Both the position numbers and the translations under genes were made by a program. This document shows, one piece after another, positions 22,931 through 33,703 of a stretch of 46,714 bases of DNA; positions within the stretch are counted from its first letter, which is position 1; each line of letters begins with the position of its first letter. The stretch lies in contig NZ_PCOZ01000025.1 in the NCBI RefSeq assembly GCF_002979555.1, positions 1-46,714 of the forward strand, read 5' to 3'. Source of the DNA: Pseudomonas sp. MYb60. GTDB lineage: Bacteria > Pseudomonadota > Gammaproteobacteria > Pseudomonadales > Pseudomonadaceae. Below the pieces are notes generated by a model that had not been told where the DNA came from, searched no databases, and worked only from the letters and a program-made list of their open reading frames with translations.

Positions 22931-23689
22931 CTACGGTTCGCGCTGCTCGCGGTTGACCTTGGCCATCGGCATCGGCACCAGCTTGCCCAGTTGCTCGCGG
23001 CGCACCTGCTGTACCGGCCGCAGGCCGACCACGATCTTGCGCGCCACCAATAAATAGAAGCCACCACCGGACAACTGCCACGCGCCGGCGCGGCGCTCCC
23101 ATCCGGCGAGGCGAGCTTGCCACTTGGGGGACGAAAGCGGCGGACGATAGCACCCGAAGCGGCGTTTCTCCAGCGCGAAGCCCAGCAGGTTGAGCCAGTC
23201 CCCCACCCGTTGGGGCGAGATACAGCGCGCCTGGCGCAGTCCGTCATGGGCGAACATATGCCGCAAACCCCAACTGCTCCAAGGGTTGATGCCGACGATC
23301 AGCAAATGGCCACCAGGGCGAACGCTGCTCGCCGCTTCGCGCAGCAAACCGTGGGGCGACAGACAGAAATCCAGGCCGTGCTGCAACACCACCACATCGG
23401 CGGCATGCTCGCTCAACGGCCAGGCCTGTTCCTCGCACACGATCTCGACCCCCGGCAGCGGCGCGCCCAGGCGCACATTGCGCTGCACCTGCGGCGCCGA
23501 CGGCGGGGTCTGGGCAGACGGGCCGTAATGCACCAGATAGCCACCAAAGAACCGGCCCAGCTCGTCTTCGAGCATGCGCCGCTCCTCCTCCAGCAGGAAT
23601 TGCCCGATAGGCCCCGACAGCCATTCGCGGGCGGCGCTGATCAGGGCCAGCCACTCAGGATCGGCCTGGGCGAACGCTTTATCAGTCAT
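22931..23689 (-). CDS. Class I SAM-dependent methyltransferase
   Basis: A 252-residue protein with a methyltransferase-like region (about 50-160). It shows ADVVVLQHGLDFCLSPHGLLREAASSVRPGGHLLIVGINPWS, the strand-helix-strand of the C-terminal half of a class I methyltransferase. The usual glycine-rich SAM loop (GxGxG) is not obvious at its N-terminus, so binding may be atypical. The ATG at 23689 is chosen because GGAG lies 6 bases upstream; a TTG is possible at 23701. It is divergent from gloB, as in P. aeruginosa. The substrate is unknown. Confidence 0.8.
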   Translation of the reverse strand: MTDKAFAQADPEWLALISAAREWLSGPIGQFLLEEERRMLEDELGRFFGGYLVHYGPSAQTPPSAPQVQRNVRLGAPLPGVEIVCEEQAWPLSEHAADVVVLQHGLDFCLSPHGLLREAASSVRPGGHLLIVGINPWSSWGLRHMFAHDGLRQARCISPQRVGDWLNLLGFALEKRRFGCYRPPLSSPKWQARLAGWERRAGAWQLSGGGFYLLVARKIVVGLRPVQQVRREQLGKLVPMPMAKVNREQREP

Positions 23690-23754
23690 TGCATTCTCCA
23701 ACTCGCCTAGACGTTCTAAGATGCACCAATGTGTTCAGCTTGGCGAATCGAAGA

Positions 23755-24522
23755 ATGATACAGATCAGTGCCCTGCCCGCCTTCACCGATAACTACATCT
23801 GGTTGTTACAGGACGCGCAGTCCCGACGTTGCGCCGTGGTCGATCCCGGCGATGCCGCGCCGGTACTCGACTGGCTCGACCAAAACCCCGGCTGGACCCT
23901 CAGCGACATACTGGTCACCCACCATCACCACGATCATGTCGGCGGCGTCGAGCAACTCAAACAGGTTACCGGCGCCAAGGTCTACGGCCCGGCGCACGAA
24001 CAGATCCCGGCGCGGGATGTCGCCCTCGACGATAATGCCCGTATTAATGTGCTGGGCTGGGATTTCGACGTGTATGCCGTGCCCGGCCATACCCTGGGCC
24101 ATATCGCCTTCTATCACCAGGGGGTGCTGTTCTGTGGGGATACGCTGTTCGCGGCTGGCTGCGGCCGCTTGTTCGAAGGCACGCCGGAACAAATGCATGC
24201 CTCGCTGACGCGTCTTGCCGAACTACCCGCCGACACACGGGTGTATTGCACCCACGAATACACGCAGAGCAACCTCAAGTTCGCCCAAGCGGTAGAACCG
24301 GAGAATGCGGACATCGCCGAACGGGTCGAAAACGTGCGCCAACTGCGCGCCCGTGGTGAAATCACGCTGCCATCGACCCTGGCGCTGGAAAAACGCACCA
24401 ACCCCTTTCTTCGTACCTCTGAAACATCCGTTAAACAAAAAGCGGACGAACGGAATGGCCGCGACAACCGCTCTGGGGCCGAGGTGTTTGCTAGCTTGAG
24501 GGCTTGGAAAGATAAGTTCTAA
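23755..24522 (+). CDS. gloB: Hydroxyacylglutathione hydrolase (glyoxalase II)
   Basis: A 255-residue metallo-beta-lactamase-fold hydrolase that splits S-D-lactoylglutathione to lactate and glutathione, the second step of methylglyoxal detoxification. It contains the binuclear-metal motif THHHHDHVGG near residues 54-63, GHTLGHIAF near 110-118, and the C-terminal RTNPFLR segment that contacts glutathione. The start MIQISALPAF matches relatives, so the ATG at 23755 is preferred over a longer frame from 23689 that overlaps the divergent methyltransferase. Confidence 0.96.
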   Translation: MIQISALPAFTDNYIWLLQDAQSRRCAVVDPGDAAPVLDWLDQNPGWTLSDILVTHHHHDHVGGVEQLKQVTGAKVYGPAHEQIPARDVALDDNARINVLGWDFDVYAVPGHTLGHIAFYHQGVLFCGDTLFAAGCGRLFEGTPEQMHASLTRLAELPADTRVYCTHEYTQSNLKFAQAVEPENADIAERVENVRQLRARGEITLPSTLALEKRTNPFLRTSETSVKQKADERNGRDNRSGAEVFASLRAWKDKF

Positions 24523-24555
24523 AGGGATGCAATCTGATACGCAATTTCTGAATGG

Positions 24556-24584
24556 TTGACCGGAACCGAAGTGCTTTCTAGAAT
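24556..24584 (+). promoter_or_regulatory. mltD promoter
   Basis: TTGACC (24556-24561), a 17-bp spacer and TAGAAT (24579-24584) give a near-consensus sigma-70 promoter. It lies 36 bases before the mltD ATG, between gloB and mltD. Confidence 0.75.
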
Positions 24585-24620
24585 CGCCCGACATTTTTGC
24601 CCGGAACTTACTTCCAGCCA

Positions 24621-26024
24621 ATGTCGTCATCTATTCGTAATTCCATCTCTTCAGACGCATTGACCCGCCTGGCTCAAGCCGTGGCGGTGGCCGTTTCCGC
24701 AACTCTGGCGGGCTGCCAATCGACAAATTACGCTGCACAATCCACCGTGCAACCCAAACCGAATCTTGCTGCCAAGATCAAGCAAAAACCCGTTATCTGG
24801 CTCTCAGAGAAGCCTGCCCCGGAAGTGCCACAGGATGTCTGGGAACGCATGCGCCGGGGCTTTCAACTGCAGGACGGCGTCGGCGTCAACCCGCGCATCG
24901 AGCAACAGCGCTTGTGGTTCGCCAGCAACCCGTCCTTCCTGGAGAACGCCGGCGAACGCGGCAGCCTCTACATTCATTACATCGTCGAACGCCTTGAAGA
25001 ACGCAACATGCCGCTGGAGCTGGCGCTGCTGCCAGTGATTGAAAGTGCCTACAACCCAATGGCCTATTCGCGCAGCGACGCAGTGGGCCTGTGGCAGTTC
25101 ATTCCTTCCACCGGGCGCTACTTCAACCTGCGCCAGACGCGCGCCTACGACGGCCGCCGAGACATCACCGCCTCCACCACCGCCGCCCTGGACTACCTGA
25201 CCCGTCTGCACGATATGTTCAACGGTGACTGGTTGCTGGCCCTTGCGGCCTACAATGCCGGTGAAGGCACCGTGAGCCGGGCCATCGAGCGCAACGAGAA
25301 GCTCGGCCTGCCGACCGACTACTGGAACCTGCCACTGCCCCAGGAAACCAAGGACTACGTGCCCAAGTTCCTGGCACTGTCCCAAGTGGTGCTGGCCCCC
25401 GAGGCCTACGGCGTCAACCTGAACCCGATTGCCAACACGCCGTACTTCGAAGTGGTTGAGGTCAAGCAAAGCATGGACCTGTCCCGGGTCGCCGCGCTGG
25501 CCGAGATCGACGAAGACGAACTGTTCCAGCTCAACCCAGCGCTCAAGCAACGAACCACCCTGGACGGCCCCCAGCATTTGCTGGTGCCAACCTCCAAGGC
25601 CCAGTTGCTTACCAGCACCCTTTCGACGATGAAGCCGGAAGAATTGCTGAGCATGCGCCCGAAAAAGCCGGTGTTCGACGAAGTCGAGACCAAGGCCGTG
25701 GCCGGCCGTACCCGCAACTACAAGGTACGCAGTGGCGACAACCTTACGCTGATCGCCAAGGCCAACAGGGTCGACGTGCATGACCTGCAGCGCTGGAACA
25801 AGCTCAACGGCCAATCGCTCAAGGTCGGCCAGACCCTGGTGATGCAGGACACGCGCAAGATCGCCGCGAAAAAGCCGGTGCAGTACAAGGTCAAGAAAGG
25901 CGACTCGCTGTACATCGTCGCCAAGCGCTTCAACGTTGAAATGCAACACCTCAAGCGTTGGAACCCGCGCACTGGCCAGGCGCTGAAACCAGGGCAGATG
26001 CTGGTGGTTTCCGGGCCGCGCTGA
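24621..26024 (+). CDS. mltD: Membrane-bound lytic murein transglycosylase D
   Basis: A 467-residue lipoprotein. The signal peptide ends with lipobox LAGC (Cys at about residue 33). The SLT lytic transglycosylase domain (about 125-260) has the catalytic Glu in PVIESAYNPMAYS and the SDAVGLWQFIPSTGR motif. Two LysM repeats lie near residues 370-415 (YKVRSGDNLTLIAKANRV) and 425-467 (YKVKKGDSLYIVAKRFNV). It cuts peptidoglycan glycan strands with anhydro-muropeptide formation. The ATG at 24621 is chosen; a TTG at 24597 is possible but adds only 8 residues. Confidence 0.96.
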   Translation: MSSSIRNSISSDALTRLAQAVAVAVSATLAGCQSTNYAAQSTVQPKPNLAAKIKQKPVIWLSEKPAPEVPQDVWERMRRGFQLQDGVGVNPRIEQQRLWFASNPSFLENAGERGSLYIHYIVERLEERNMPLELALLPVIESAYNPMAYSRSDAVGLWQFIPSTGRYFNLRQTRAYDGRRDITASTTAALDYLTRLHDMFNGDWLLALAAYNAGEGTVSRAIERNEKLGLPTDYWNLPLPQETKDYVPKFLALSQVVLAPEAYGVNLNPIANTPYFEVVEVKQSMDLSRVAALAEIDEDELFQLNPALKQRTTLDGPQHLLVPTSKAQLLTSTLSTMKPEELLSMRPKKPVFDEVETKAVAGRTRNYKVRSGDNLTLIAKANRVDVHDLQRWNKLNGQSLKVGQTLVMQDTRKIAAKKPVQYKVKKGDSLYIVAKRFNVEMQHLKRWNPRTGQALKPGQMLVVSGPR

Positions 26025-26047
26025 GGCCTCAAGTCCACCGAGGACTC

Positions 26048-26141
26048 AATGTGGGAGGGGGCTTGCCCCCGATAGCGGAGTGCCAGCCAGCCGATTCATT
26101 GGCTGACACACTGCCATCGGAGGCAAGCCCCCTCCCACATT
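26048..26141. repeat. REP doublet (inverted pair)
   Basis: Two REP elements face each other: 26048-26073 and 26116-26141, 26 bases each, inverted with one mismatch, separated by 42 bases. The pair can form one long stem of about 26 bp. It lies between mltD and nppA1. Pairs of this kind are thought to be units moved by RAYT transposases in Pseudomonas; no RAYT gene is in the window. Confidence 0.88.
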
Positions 26142-26216
26142 GATCGGCTGTGCTTTCAGCAACCTTTTTCCAACCGGAACAAGCTGTTACTGTACCGATC
26201 ATAAAGCCCAAGCCGC

Positions 26217-28064
26217 ATGGATCGGATCTCTGACTTGAAGCGTCCCCTCCTTCTACTGATAAGTCTGGCCTTGAGCTTTGGTGCGAACGCAGCGATTACC
26301 GAAAGCCACGGTTATACGCAGTTCGGCAGGCTCAAATACCCGGCAAAATTCACCCACTTCGATTGGGTAAACCCCGCAGCGCCGAAAGGCGGTACCTTGC
26401 GGGTCATGGCATTTGGCACCTTCGATACGCTCAACCCCTACACCTTCAAGGGCTCTAGCCCAGTTTCCACCCCCAATTTCCTGCAATACGGCGTCAATGA
26501 GCTGAACGAGCCCTTGATGGTCGGCACCGGCCAGTACGCGCCGTCCGGCGATGAACCCACGTCCAGCTACGGCCTGATCGCCCAGTCGGTGGAATACAGC
26601 GAAGATCGCAGCTGGGTGGTGTTCAACCTGCGGTCCGAAGCGCGCTTTCACGATGGCAAGCCGATCACCGCCTACGACGTGGCGTTTTCCTATCGCACCT
26701 TGTTGACCGAAGGCCACCCGCAATACCGCACCAACCTGCAAGAAGTGGCACGGGTGGATGTGCTCAACCGTCATCGCATCCGCTTTGTGTTCAAGCGCGC
26801 CGGCAACCCGTTGCTGATCCTGCGCCTGGGCGAACTGCCAGTGCTGCCCCAGCATTACTGGAAGAACCGCGACTTCAAGGCCACCACTTTCGAACCGCCC
26901 TTGGGCAGCGGACCTTACCGTATCAGCAAGGTCACGCCGGGCCGCCAACTGGTGTTCGAGCGGGTCAAGGACTATTGGGGCAGGCACCTGCCGGTCAACC
27001 AGGGTTTCTATAATTACGACAAGGTCGACGTGGAGTTCTACCGCGACAGCGACGTGGCCTTCGAAGCCTTCAAGGCTGGCGAATTCGATATCTATATTGA
27101 GCACCAGGCCAAGAATTGGGCCAATGGCTACCACTTCCCGGCGGTGAACCGTGGCGAAGTGATCAAGGCGCAGATCCCGCACCAGATCCCGACCCAGAGT
27201 CAGGGCCTGTTCATGAACACCCGGCGCGCCACCTTCAGCCAGACCAAGGTGCGCGAAGCCCTGGGGCTGATGTTCGACTTCGAATGGACCAACCGCACCC
27301 TGTTCAGCAGTGCCTACAAGCGCACCCTCAGTTATTACCCCAACAGCGAATTCTCCGCCACCGGCGTTCCCACCGGCCACGAATGGCTGATGCTCTCGCC
27401 TTACCGCGACCAACTGCCTGCCAACCTGTTTACCCAGCCGTTCAGCCTGCCGCAGACCGACGGGCGCGGCATCCCGCGAGACACCATGCGCCGTGCCCTC
27501 GCCCTGTTGAACGAAGCCGGCTGGCAGCTATCCGGCCAACGCCTGCTGGACAGCAAGGGCCAACCGCTGCGCTTCGAGATCCTGCTGGTGAATCCGAACC
27601 TGGAGCGCATCCTGCAGCCCTACGTCGAGAACCTGATCAGCATCGGCATCGACGCGCGCCTGCGCACCGTCGACCGTGCCCAGTACAAGCAACGCCTGGA
27701 TCAATTCGACTTCGACATGATCCTCATCACCCTGGGGCAAACCCTCAGCCCCGGCCTGGAACAGTGGCAGTACTTCCACTCCAGCCAGGCCTCGATCAAG
27801 GGCAGCAAGAACTACGCCGGCATCGCCAACCCGATTGTCGATCACCTGCTCGAACAACTGCTCGCGGCCCAGACCCGCGAAGAACAACTGGCCGCCGGCC
27901 GCGCCCTGGACCGGGTGCTCCTGTGGCAGCACTACAGCATTCCCAACTGGTACCTCAACTATCATCGCCTGGCGTACCGCAACCGGTTCGCCTTTGTCAC
28001 CACGCCGCCCTACAGCCTGGGCCTGAGTGCGTGGTGGCTGAAAGCGTCGGAGAAAGCCCAATGA
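26217..28064 (+). CDS. nppA1: Peptide ABC transporter substrate-binding protein NppA1
   Basis: A 615-residue family 5 solute-binding protein with an N-terminal signal peptide (about residues 1-26, ending ANA). The SBP_bac_5 core includes FTHFDWVNPAAPKGGTLR near 44-61 and LRSEARFHDGKPITAYDV near 139-156. The gene order SBP, SBP, permease, permease, ATPase matches P. aeruginosa NppA1A2BCD, a Yej-like transporter reported to take up peptidyl nucleoside antibiotics and microcin C-type compounds. The natural substrate is probably peptides. The last four bases (ATGA) overlap the nppA2 start. Confidence 0.9.
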   Translation: MDRISDLKRPLLLLISLALSFGANAAITESHGYTQFGRLKYPAKFTHFDWVNPAAPKGGTLRVMAFGTFDTLNPYTFKGSSPVSTPNFLQYGVNELNEPLMVGTGQYAPSGDEPTSSYGLIAQSVEYSEDRSWVVFNLRSEARFHDGKPITAYDVAFSYRTLLTEGHPQYRTNLQEVARVDVLNRHRIRFVFKRAGNPLLILRLGELPVLPQHYWKNRDFKATTFEPPLGSGPYRISKVTPGRQLVFERVKDYWGRHLPVNQGFYNYDKVDVEFYRDSDVAFEAFKAGEFDIYIEHQAKNWANGYHFPAVNRGEVIKAQIPHQIPTQSQGLFMNTRRATFSQTKVREALGLMFDFEWTNRTLFSSAYKRTLSYYPNSEFSATGVPTGHEWLMLSPYRDQLPANLFTQPFSLPQTDGRGIPRDTMRRALALLNEAGWQLSGQRLLDSKGQPLRFEILLVNPNLERILQPYVENLISIGIDARLRTVDRAQYKQRLDQFDFDMILITLGQTLSPGLEQWQYFHSSQASIKGSKNYAGIANPIVDHLLEQLLAAQTREEQLAAGRALDRVLLWQHYSIPNWYLNYHRLAYRNRFAFVTTPPYSLGLSAWWLKASEKAQ

Positions 28065-29893
28065 TGTCTTTGCGTACTGCCCTGTTCGGCAGCCTGTTGC
28101 TGTGCGCCGCGGCCAATGCCGCGCCGCAACATGCATTGACGCTGTACAACGAACCGCCCAAGTATCCGGCGAATTTCAAGCACACCGACTACGTCAACCC
28201 CGACGCGCCCAAGGGCGGCACGTTCCGTGAGTCGAGCCTGTCCGGCTTCGACAGCTTCAATCCGTTTATCAGCAAAGGCGTGCCTGCCGACAATATCAGC
28301 CTGATCTACGACACCCTGGCCACCCAAAGCCTGGATGAACCCTTTACCGAATACGGCCTGGTGGCCGGCAAGATCGAAAAGGCCCCGGACAACAGTTGGG
28401 TGCGGTTCTACCTGCGCCCCGAAGCCCGTTTCCACGACGGCCACCCCATGCGTGCCGAAGACGTGGTGTTCACCTTCAATACCCTGGTCAAGGACGGCAC
28501 CCCGCTGTACCGCACCTACTACGCCGATGTCGACGAAGTAGTCGCCGAAGACCCCCTGCGGGTGCTGTTCAAGTTCAAGCGCACTAACAACCGTGAGCTG
28601 CCGCTGATCCTCGGCCAGTTGCCGGTATTGCCCAAGCACTGGTGGGCCAGCCGCGATTTCACCAAGGGCAACCTCGAAATGCCTCTGGGCAGCGGCCCCT
28701 ACAAAGTGGCCGAAGTGAAAGCCGGTCGCTCGGTACGCTATGAGCGGGTCAAGGACTACTGGGGCAAGGACCTGCCGATCAACAAGGGCCTGTACAACTT
28801 CGACCAGCGCATCACGGACTATTACCGCGACGCCACCGTCGCGCTGGAGGCCCTAAAGGCCGGGCAATTCGATTACTGGGCCGAGTTCAGCGCCAAGAAC
28901 TGGGCCAACGCCTACAACGTGCCGGCGGTGACCGAGGGCCGCTTGATCAAGGAGCAGATCCCCAACGGCAATCCCACCGGCATGCAAGGCTTCGTCTTCA
29001 ATGTGCGCAAGCCGATGTTCCAGGACGTGCGGGTGCGCAAGGCCATCAGCCTGTTGCTGGATTTCGAGTGGAGCAACAAGCAACTGTTCAACGGCGCCTA
29101 CACGCGCACCCGCAGTTACTTCGAAAACTCCGACATGGCCGCCACCGGCTTGCCCGGTCCGGATGAACTGGCGATTCTCGAACCGCTGCGCGACCAGATC
29201 CCGCCGCAGGTATTCACCGAGGCCTTCGAACCGGCCAAAACCGACGGCAGCGGCATGATCCGCACCCAGCAACGCGAGGCTTACCAACTGCTGCAGGAAG
29301 CTGGCTGGAAGATCGTCGACGACAAGATGGTCGACACCACCGGCAAACCGGTGACCATCGAATTCCTGCTGGCCCAGACTGAATTCGAGCGCATCCTGTT
29401 GCCGTTCAAGCGCAACCTGGCGGACCTGGGGATCGACCTGGTGATTCGCCGGGTCGACGTCTCACAGTTCATCACGCGGCTGCGCTCACGGGACTTCGAC
29501 ATGCTGGTGGGCAGCTTCCCGCAATCGTCGTCGCCCGGTAACGAGCAGCGCGAGTTCTGGAAGTCCACCAGCGCCGACAAGCCCGGCAGTCGCAATTACA
29601 TGGGCCTGAAAGACCCGGCTGTCGACCGCTTGGTGGAAGAGTTGATCGACTCCGAATCCCGCGCCAGCCTGATCGCCCACGCCAAATCCCTGGATCGGGT
29701 GCTGCAATTTGGCTACTACGTGATTCCCAACTGGCACATCAAGACCTTCCGCGTGGCCTACTGGAATCATTTGGGCCACCCCAAGGTATCGCCGCTCTAT
29801 GACGTCGGCACCGCGACCTGGTGGGCCAAGCCCGACGTAAAACCTGCTGTCACCCTGGACACGAGCGCCGAACCGGCGAGCGGAGGCGATTAA
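28061..29893 (+). CDS. nppA2: Peptide ABC transporter substrate-binding protein NppA2
   Basis: A 610-residue family 5 solute-binding protein, paralogous to NppA1. The two share GSGPYKVAEVK and RVKDYWGKDLPINKGLYNFD-type segments. The signal peptide is about residues 1-20 (ending ANA). The ATG at 28061 overlaps the nppA1 stop (ATGA), and a second ATG follows at 28064. An open frame extending upstream to 27116 inside nppA1 is only a shadow, because NppA1 itself is intact in the other frame. nppB begins immediately after its stop codon. Confidence 0.9.
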   Translation: MMSLRTALFGSLLLCAAANAAPQHALTLYNEPPKYPANFKHTDYVNPDAPKGGTFRESSLSGFDSFNPFISKGVPADNISLIYDTLATQSLDEPFTEYGLVAGKIEKAPDNSWVRFYLRPEARFHDGHPMRAEDVVFTFNTLVKDGTPLYRTYYADVDEVVAEDPLRVLFKFKRTNNRELPLILGQLPVLPKHWWASRDFTKGNLEMPLGSGPYKVAEVKAGRSVRYERVKDYWGKDLPINKGLYNFDQRITDYYRDATVALEALKAGQFDYWAEFSAKNWANAYNVPAVTEGRLIKEQIPNGNPTGMQGFVFNVRKPMFQDVRVRKAISLLLDFEWSNKQLFNGAYTRTRSYFENSDMAATGLPGPDELAILEPLRDQIPPQVFTEAFEPAKTDGSGMIRTQQREAYQLLQEAGWKIVDDKMVDTTGKPVTIEFLLAQTEFERILLPFKRNLADLGIDLVIRRVDVSQFITRLRSRDFDMLVGSFPQSSSPGNEQREFWKSTSADKPGSRNYMGLKDPAVDRLVEELIDSESRASLIAHAKSLDRVLQFGYYVIPNWHIKTFRVAYWNHLGHPKVSPLYDVGTATWWAKPDVKPAVTLDTSAEPASGGD

Positions 29894-30967
29894 ATGCTGG
29901 CCTATATCTTTCGCCGCCTGTTGCTGATCATCCCCACGCTGTTCGGGATCCTGCTGATCAACTTCGTGATTATCCAGGCCGCCCCCGGTGGCCCGGTGGA
30001 ACAGATGATCGCCAAGCTCGAGGGTTTTGACGGCGCCACCAGCCGCATCGCCGGCGGCGGGGCCGAGGTCGCGGTGGCCGGTTCCAGCTACCGGGGTGCC
30101 CAGGGCCTGGACCCGGCGCTGATCAAGGAAATCGAGAAGATGTACGGCTTCGACAAATCGGCGCCGGAGCGTTTGTGGATCATGGTCAAGAACTACGCCC
30201 AGCTCGACTTCGGCAACAGCTTCTTCCGCGACGCCAAGGTCATCGACCTGATCAAGGAAAAGATGCCGGTGTCCATTTCCCTCGGGTTATGGAGCACGCT
30301 GATCATGTACCTGGTGTCGATCCCGCTGGGCATCGCCAAGGCCACACGCCACGGCAGTCACTTCGATGTGTGGACCAGTTCGGCAATCATCGTCGGCTAC
30401 GCGATCCCGGCCTTCCTGTTCGCGATCCTGCTGATCGTGGTGTTTGCCGGCGGCAGTTATTTCGATTGGTTCCCGTTGCGCGGGCTCACCTCCAACAACT
30501 TCGATGAATTGAGCTGGGGCGGCAAGATCCTCGACTATTTCTGGCACCTGGCCTTGCCGATCACCGCCTTGGTGATTGGCAACTTTGCCACCATGACCCT
30601 GCTGACCAAGAACAGCTTTCTCGACGAGATCAACAAACAATATGTGGTCACCGCCAAGGCGAAGGGCCTGACCAACCACCGCGTGCTCTACGGCCACGTA
30701 TTCCGCAACGCGATGCTGCTGGTGATCGCCGGCTTCCCTTCGGCCTTCATCGGCATCTTCTTCACCGGATCCTTGCTGGTGGAAGTGATCTTCTCCCTCG
30801 ACGGCCTTGGCCTGATGAGCTTTGAAGCGGCGATCAACCGCGATTACCCGGTGGTGTTCGGCACCCTGTTCATCTTCACCCTGCTGGGGCTGATCGTGAA
30901 GCTGATCGGCGACCTCACCTACACCCTGGTCGATCCACGCATCGACTTCGCCAGCCGGGAGCATTGA
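29894..30967 (+). CDS. nppB: ABC transporter permease NppB
   Basis: A 357-residue inner-membrane permease with six or so membrane segments. The first is at residues 8-28 (LLIIPTLFGILLINFVIIQAA) and the rest cluster in the 130-345 region. The EAA-type loop is VVTAKAKGLTNHRVLYGHVFRNAM near 252-276, which contacts the ATPase. It starts directly after nppA2 with AGGCG upstream and ends one base before nppC. The insertion between the first helix and the core (about 35-130) is typical of YejB-like permeases. Confidence 0.93.
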   Translation: MLAYIFRRLLLIIPTLFGILLINFVIIQAAPGGPVEQMIAKLEGFDGATSRIAGGGAEVAVAGSSYRGAQGLDPALIKEIEKMYGFDKSAPERLWIMVKNYAQLDFGNSFFRDAKVIDLIKEKMPVSISLGLWSTLIMYLVSIPLGIAKATRHGSHFDVWTSSAIIVGYAIPAFLFAILLIVVFAGGSYFDWFPLRGLTSNNFDELSWGGKILDYFWHLALPITALVIGNFATMTLLTKNSFLDEINKQYVVTAKAKGLTNHRVLYGHVFRNAMLLVIAGFPSAFIGIFFTGSLLVEVIFSLDGLGLMSFEAAINRDYPVVFGTLFIFTLLGLIVKLIGDLTYTLVDPRIDFASREH

Positions 30968-30968
30968 G

Positions 30969-31988
30969 ATGAACCTATCCCCCCTCAATCGCCGCCGGTT
31001 CGAGCGGTTCAAGGCGAACAAGCGCGGCTGGTGGTCGCTGTGGCTGTTTTTGATCCTGTTCACACTCAGCCTGGGCGCCGAGTTGATCGCCAACGACAAG
31101 CCCTTGGCCGTGCATTACGACGGCGACTGGTATTTCCCGGCGCTCAAGCGCTACCCGGAGACCACCTTTGGCGGCGAATTCCCGCTGGAGGCCAACTACA
31201 AGAGCCCGTACATCCAGGAACTGCTCAAGGCCAAGGACGCCTGGACGCTGTGGGCGCCGATCCCATTCAGCTACCAGAGCATCAATTACGACCTGAAAGT
31301 GCCGGCACCGGCGCCGCCCTCCAGCGTCAACCTGTTGGGGACCGATGACCAGGGCCGCGATGTGCTGGCGCGGGTGATCTACGGGTTCCGGGTGTCGGTG
31401 CTGTTTGCCCTGACACTCACCGTGTTGAGTTCCATCATCGGCGTCATTGCCGGCGCCTTGCAGGGCTTCTACGGCGGCTGGGTAGACCTGGCCGGGCAGC
31501 GTTTCCTGGAAATCTGGTCCGGCTTGCCGGTGCTGTACCTGCTGATCATCCTCGCCAGTTTCGTGCAGCCCAACTTCTGGTGGCTGCTGGGGATCATGCT
31601 GCTGTTCTCGTGGATGAGCCTGGTGGACGTGGTGCGCGCCGAGTTCCTGCGCGGGCGCAACCTGGAATACGTGCGTGCGGCACGCGCCCTCGGCATGCAG
31701 AACGGCGCGATCATGTTCCGGCATATCCTGCCCAATGCGATGGTCTCGACCATGACCTTCATGCCGTTCATTCTTACCGGCGCCATCGGCACCCTCACCG
31801 CCCTGGACTTCCTGGGCTTCGGCTTGCCGGCCGGTTCGCCGTCTCTGGGCGAATTGGTGGCCCAGGGCAAATCCAACCTGCAAGCGCCATGGCTTGGCAT
31901 GAGTGCGTTTGCCGTACTGGCGATCATGTTGAGCCTGCTGGTATTTATCGGCGAGTCCGCTCGCGATGCCTTCGACCCGAGGAAATGA
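30969..31988 (+). CDS. nppC: ABC transporter permease NppC
   Basis: A 339-residue inner-membrane permease of the YejE/OppC class. The first membrane helix is about residues 18-36 (GWWSLWLFLILFTLSLGAEL). It is followed by a periplasmic loop (about 40-120), then a core with LGTDDQGRDVLARVIYGFRVS near 125-145. The EAA loop (EYVRAARALGMQNGAIMFRHI) is near 234-254. It lies one base after nppB and is followed by nppD with one base between the stop and the ATG, so it is tightly coupled. Confidence 0.93.
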   Translation: MNLSPLNRRRFERFKANKRGWWSLWLFLILFTLSLGAELIANDKPLAVHYDGDWYFPALKRYPETTFGGEFPLEANYKSPYIQELLKAKDAWTLWAPIPFSYQSINYDLKVPAPAPPSSVNLLGTDDQGRDVLARVIYGFRVSVLFALTLTVLSSIIGVIAGALQGFYGGWVDLAGQRFLEIWSGLPVLYLLIILASFVQPNFWWLLGIMLLFSWMSLVDVVRAEFLRGRNLEYVRAARALGMQNGAIMFRHILPNAMVSTMTFMPFILTGAIGTLTALDFLGFGLPAGSPSLGELVAQGKSNLQAPWLGMSAFAVLAIMLSLLVFIGESARDAFDPRK

Positions 31989-31989
31989 G

Positions 31990-33594
<1,605 letters not shown>

Positions 33595-33703
33595 CATCAC
33601 TCGGTTAAACAGGGGGCGCGAGCGCGCTTCAGCGCGAGGCTTGAATTGACCGGCCTTTTGTATGACGCTGTTGCCTGTCCACACCACGCTTGCCAGGGAA
33701 CGC

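Noticed and set aside
26253..27413. Long minus-strand frames opposite the npp genes (also 28010-28639 and 32461-33543)
   Set aside because: All are antisense to genes with clear ABC transporter motifs. Their composition is that of GC-rich shadow frames.
27116..29893. A 925-codon frame suggesting a fused protein ending in NppA2
   Set aside because: The upstream part is an out-of-frame reading of nppA1. NppA1 is intact in its own frame and NppA2 has its own signal peptide and start at 28061.
33608..33640. GC-rich palindrome after nppD as a terminator
   Set aside because: The segment contains GCGCGAGCGCGC-type pairing but no run of T, so I cannot support a terminator there.
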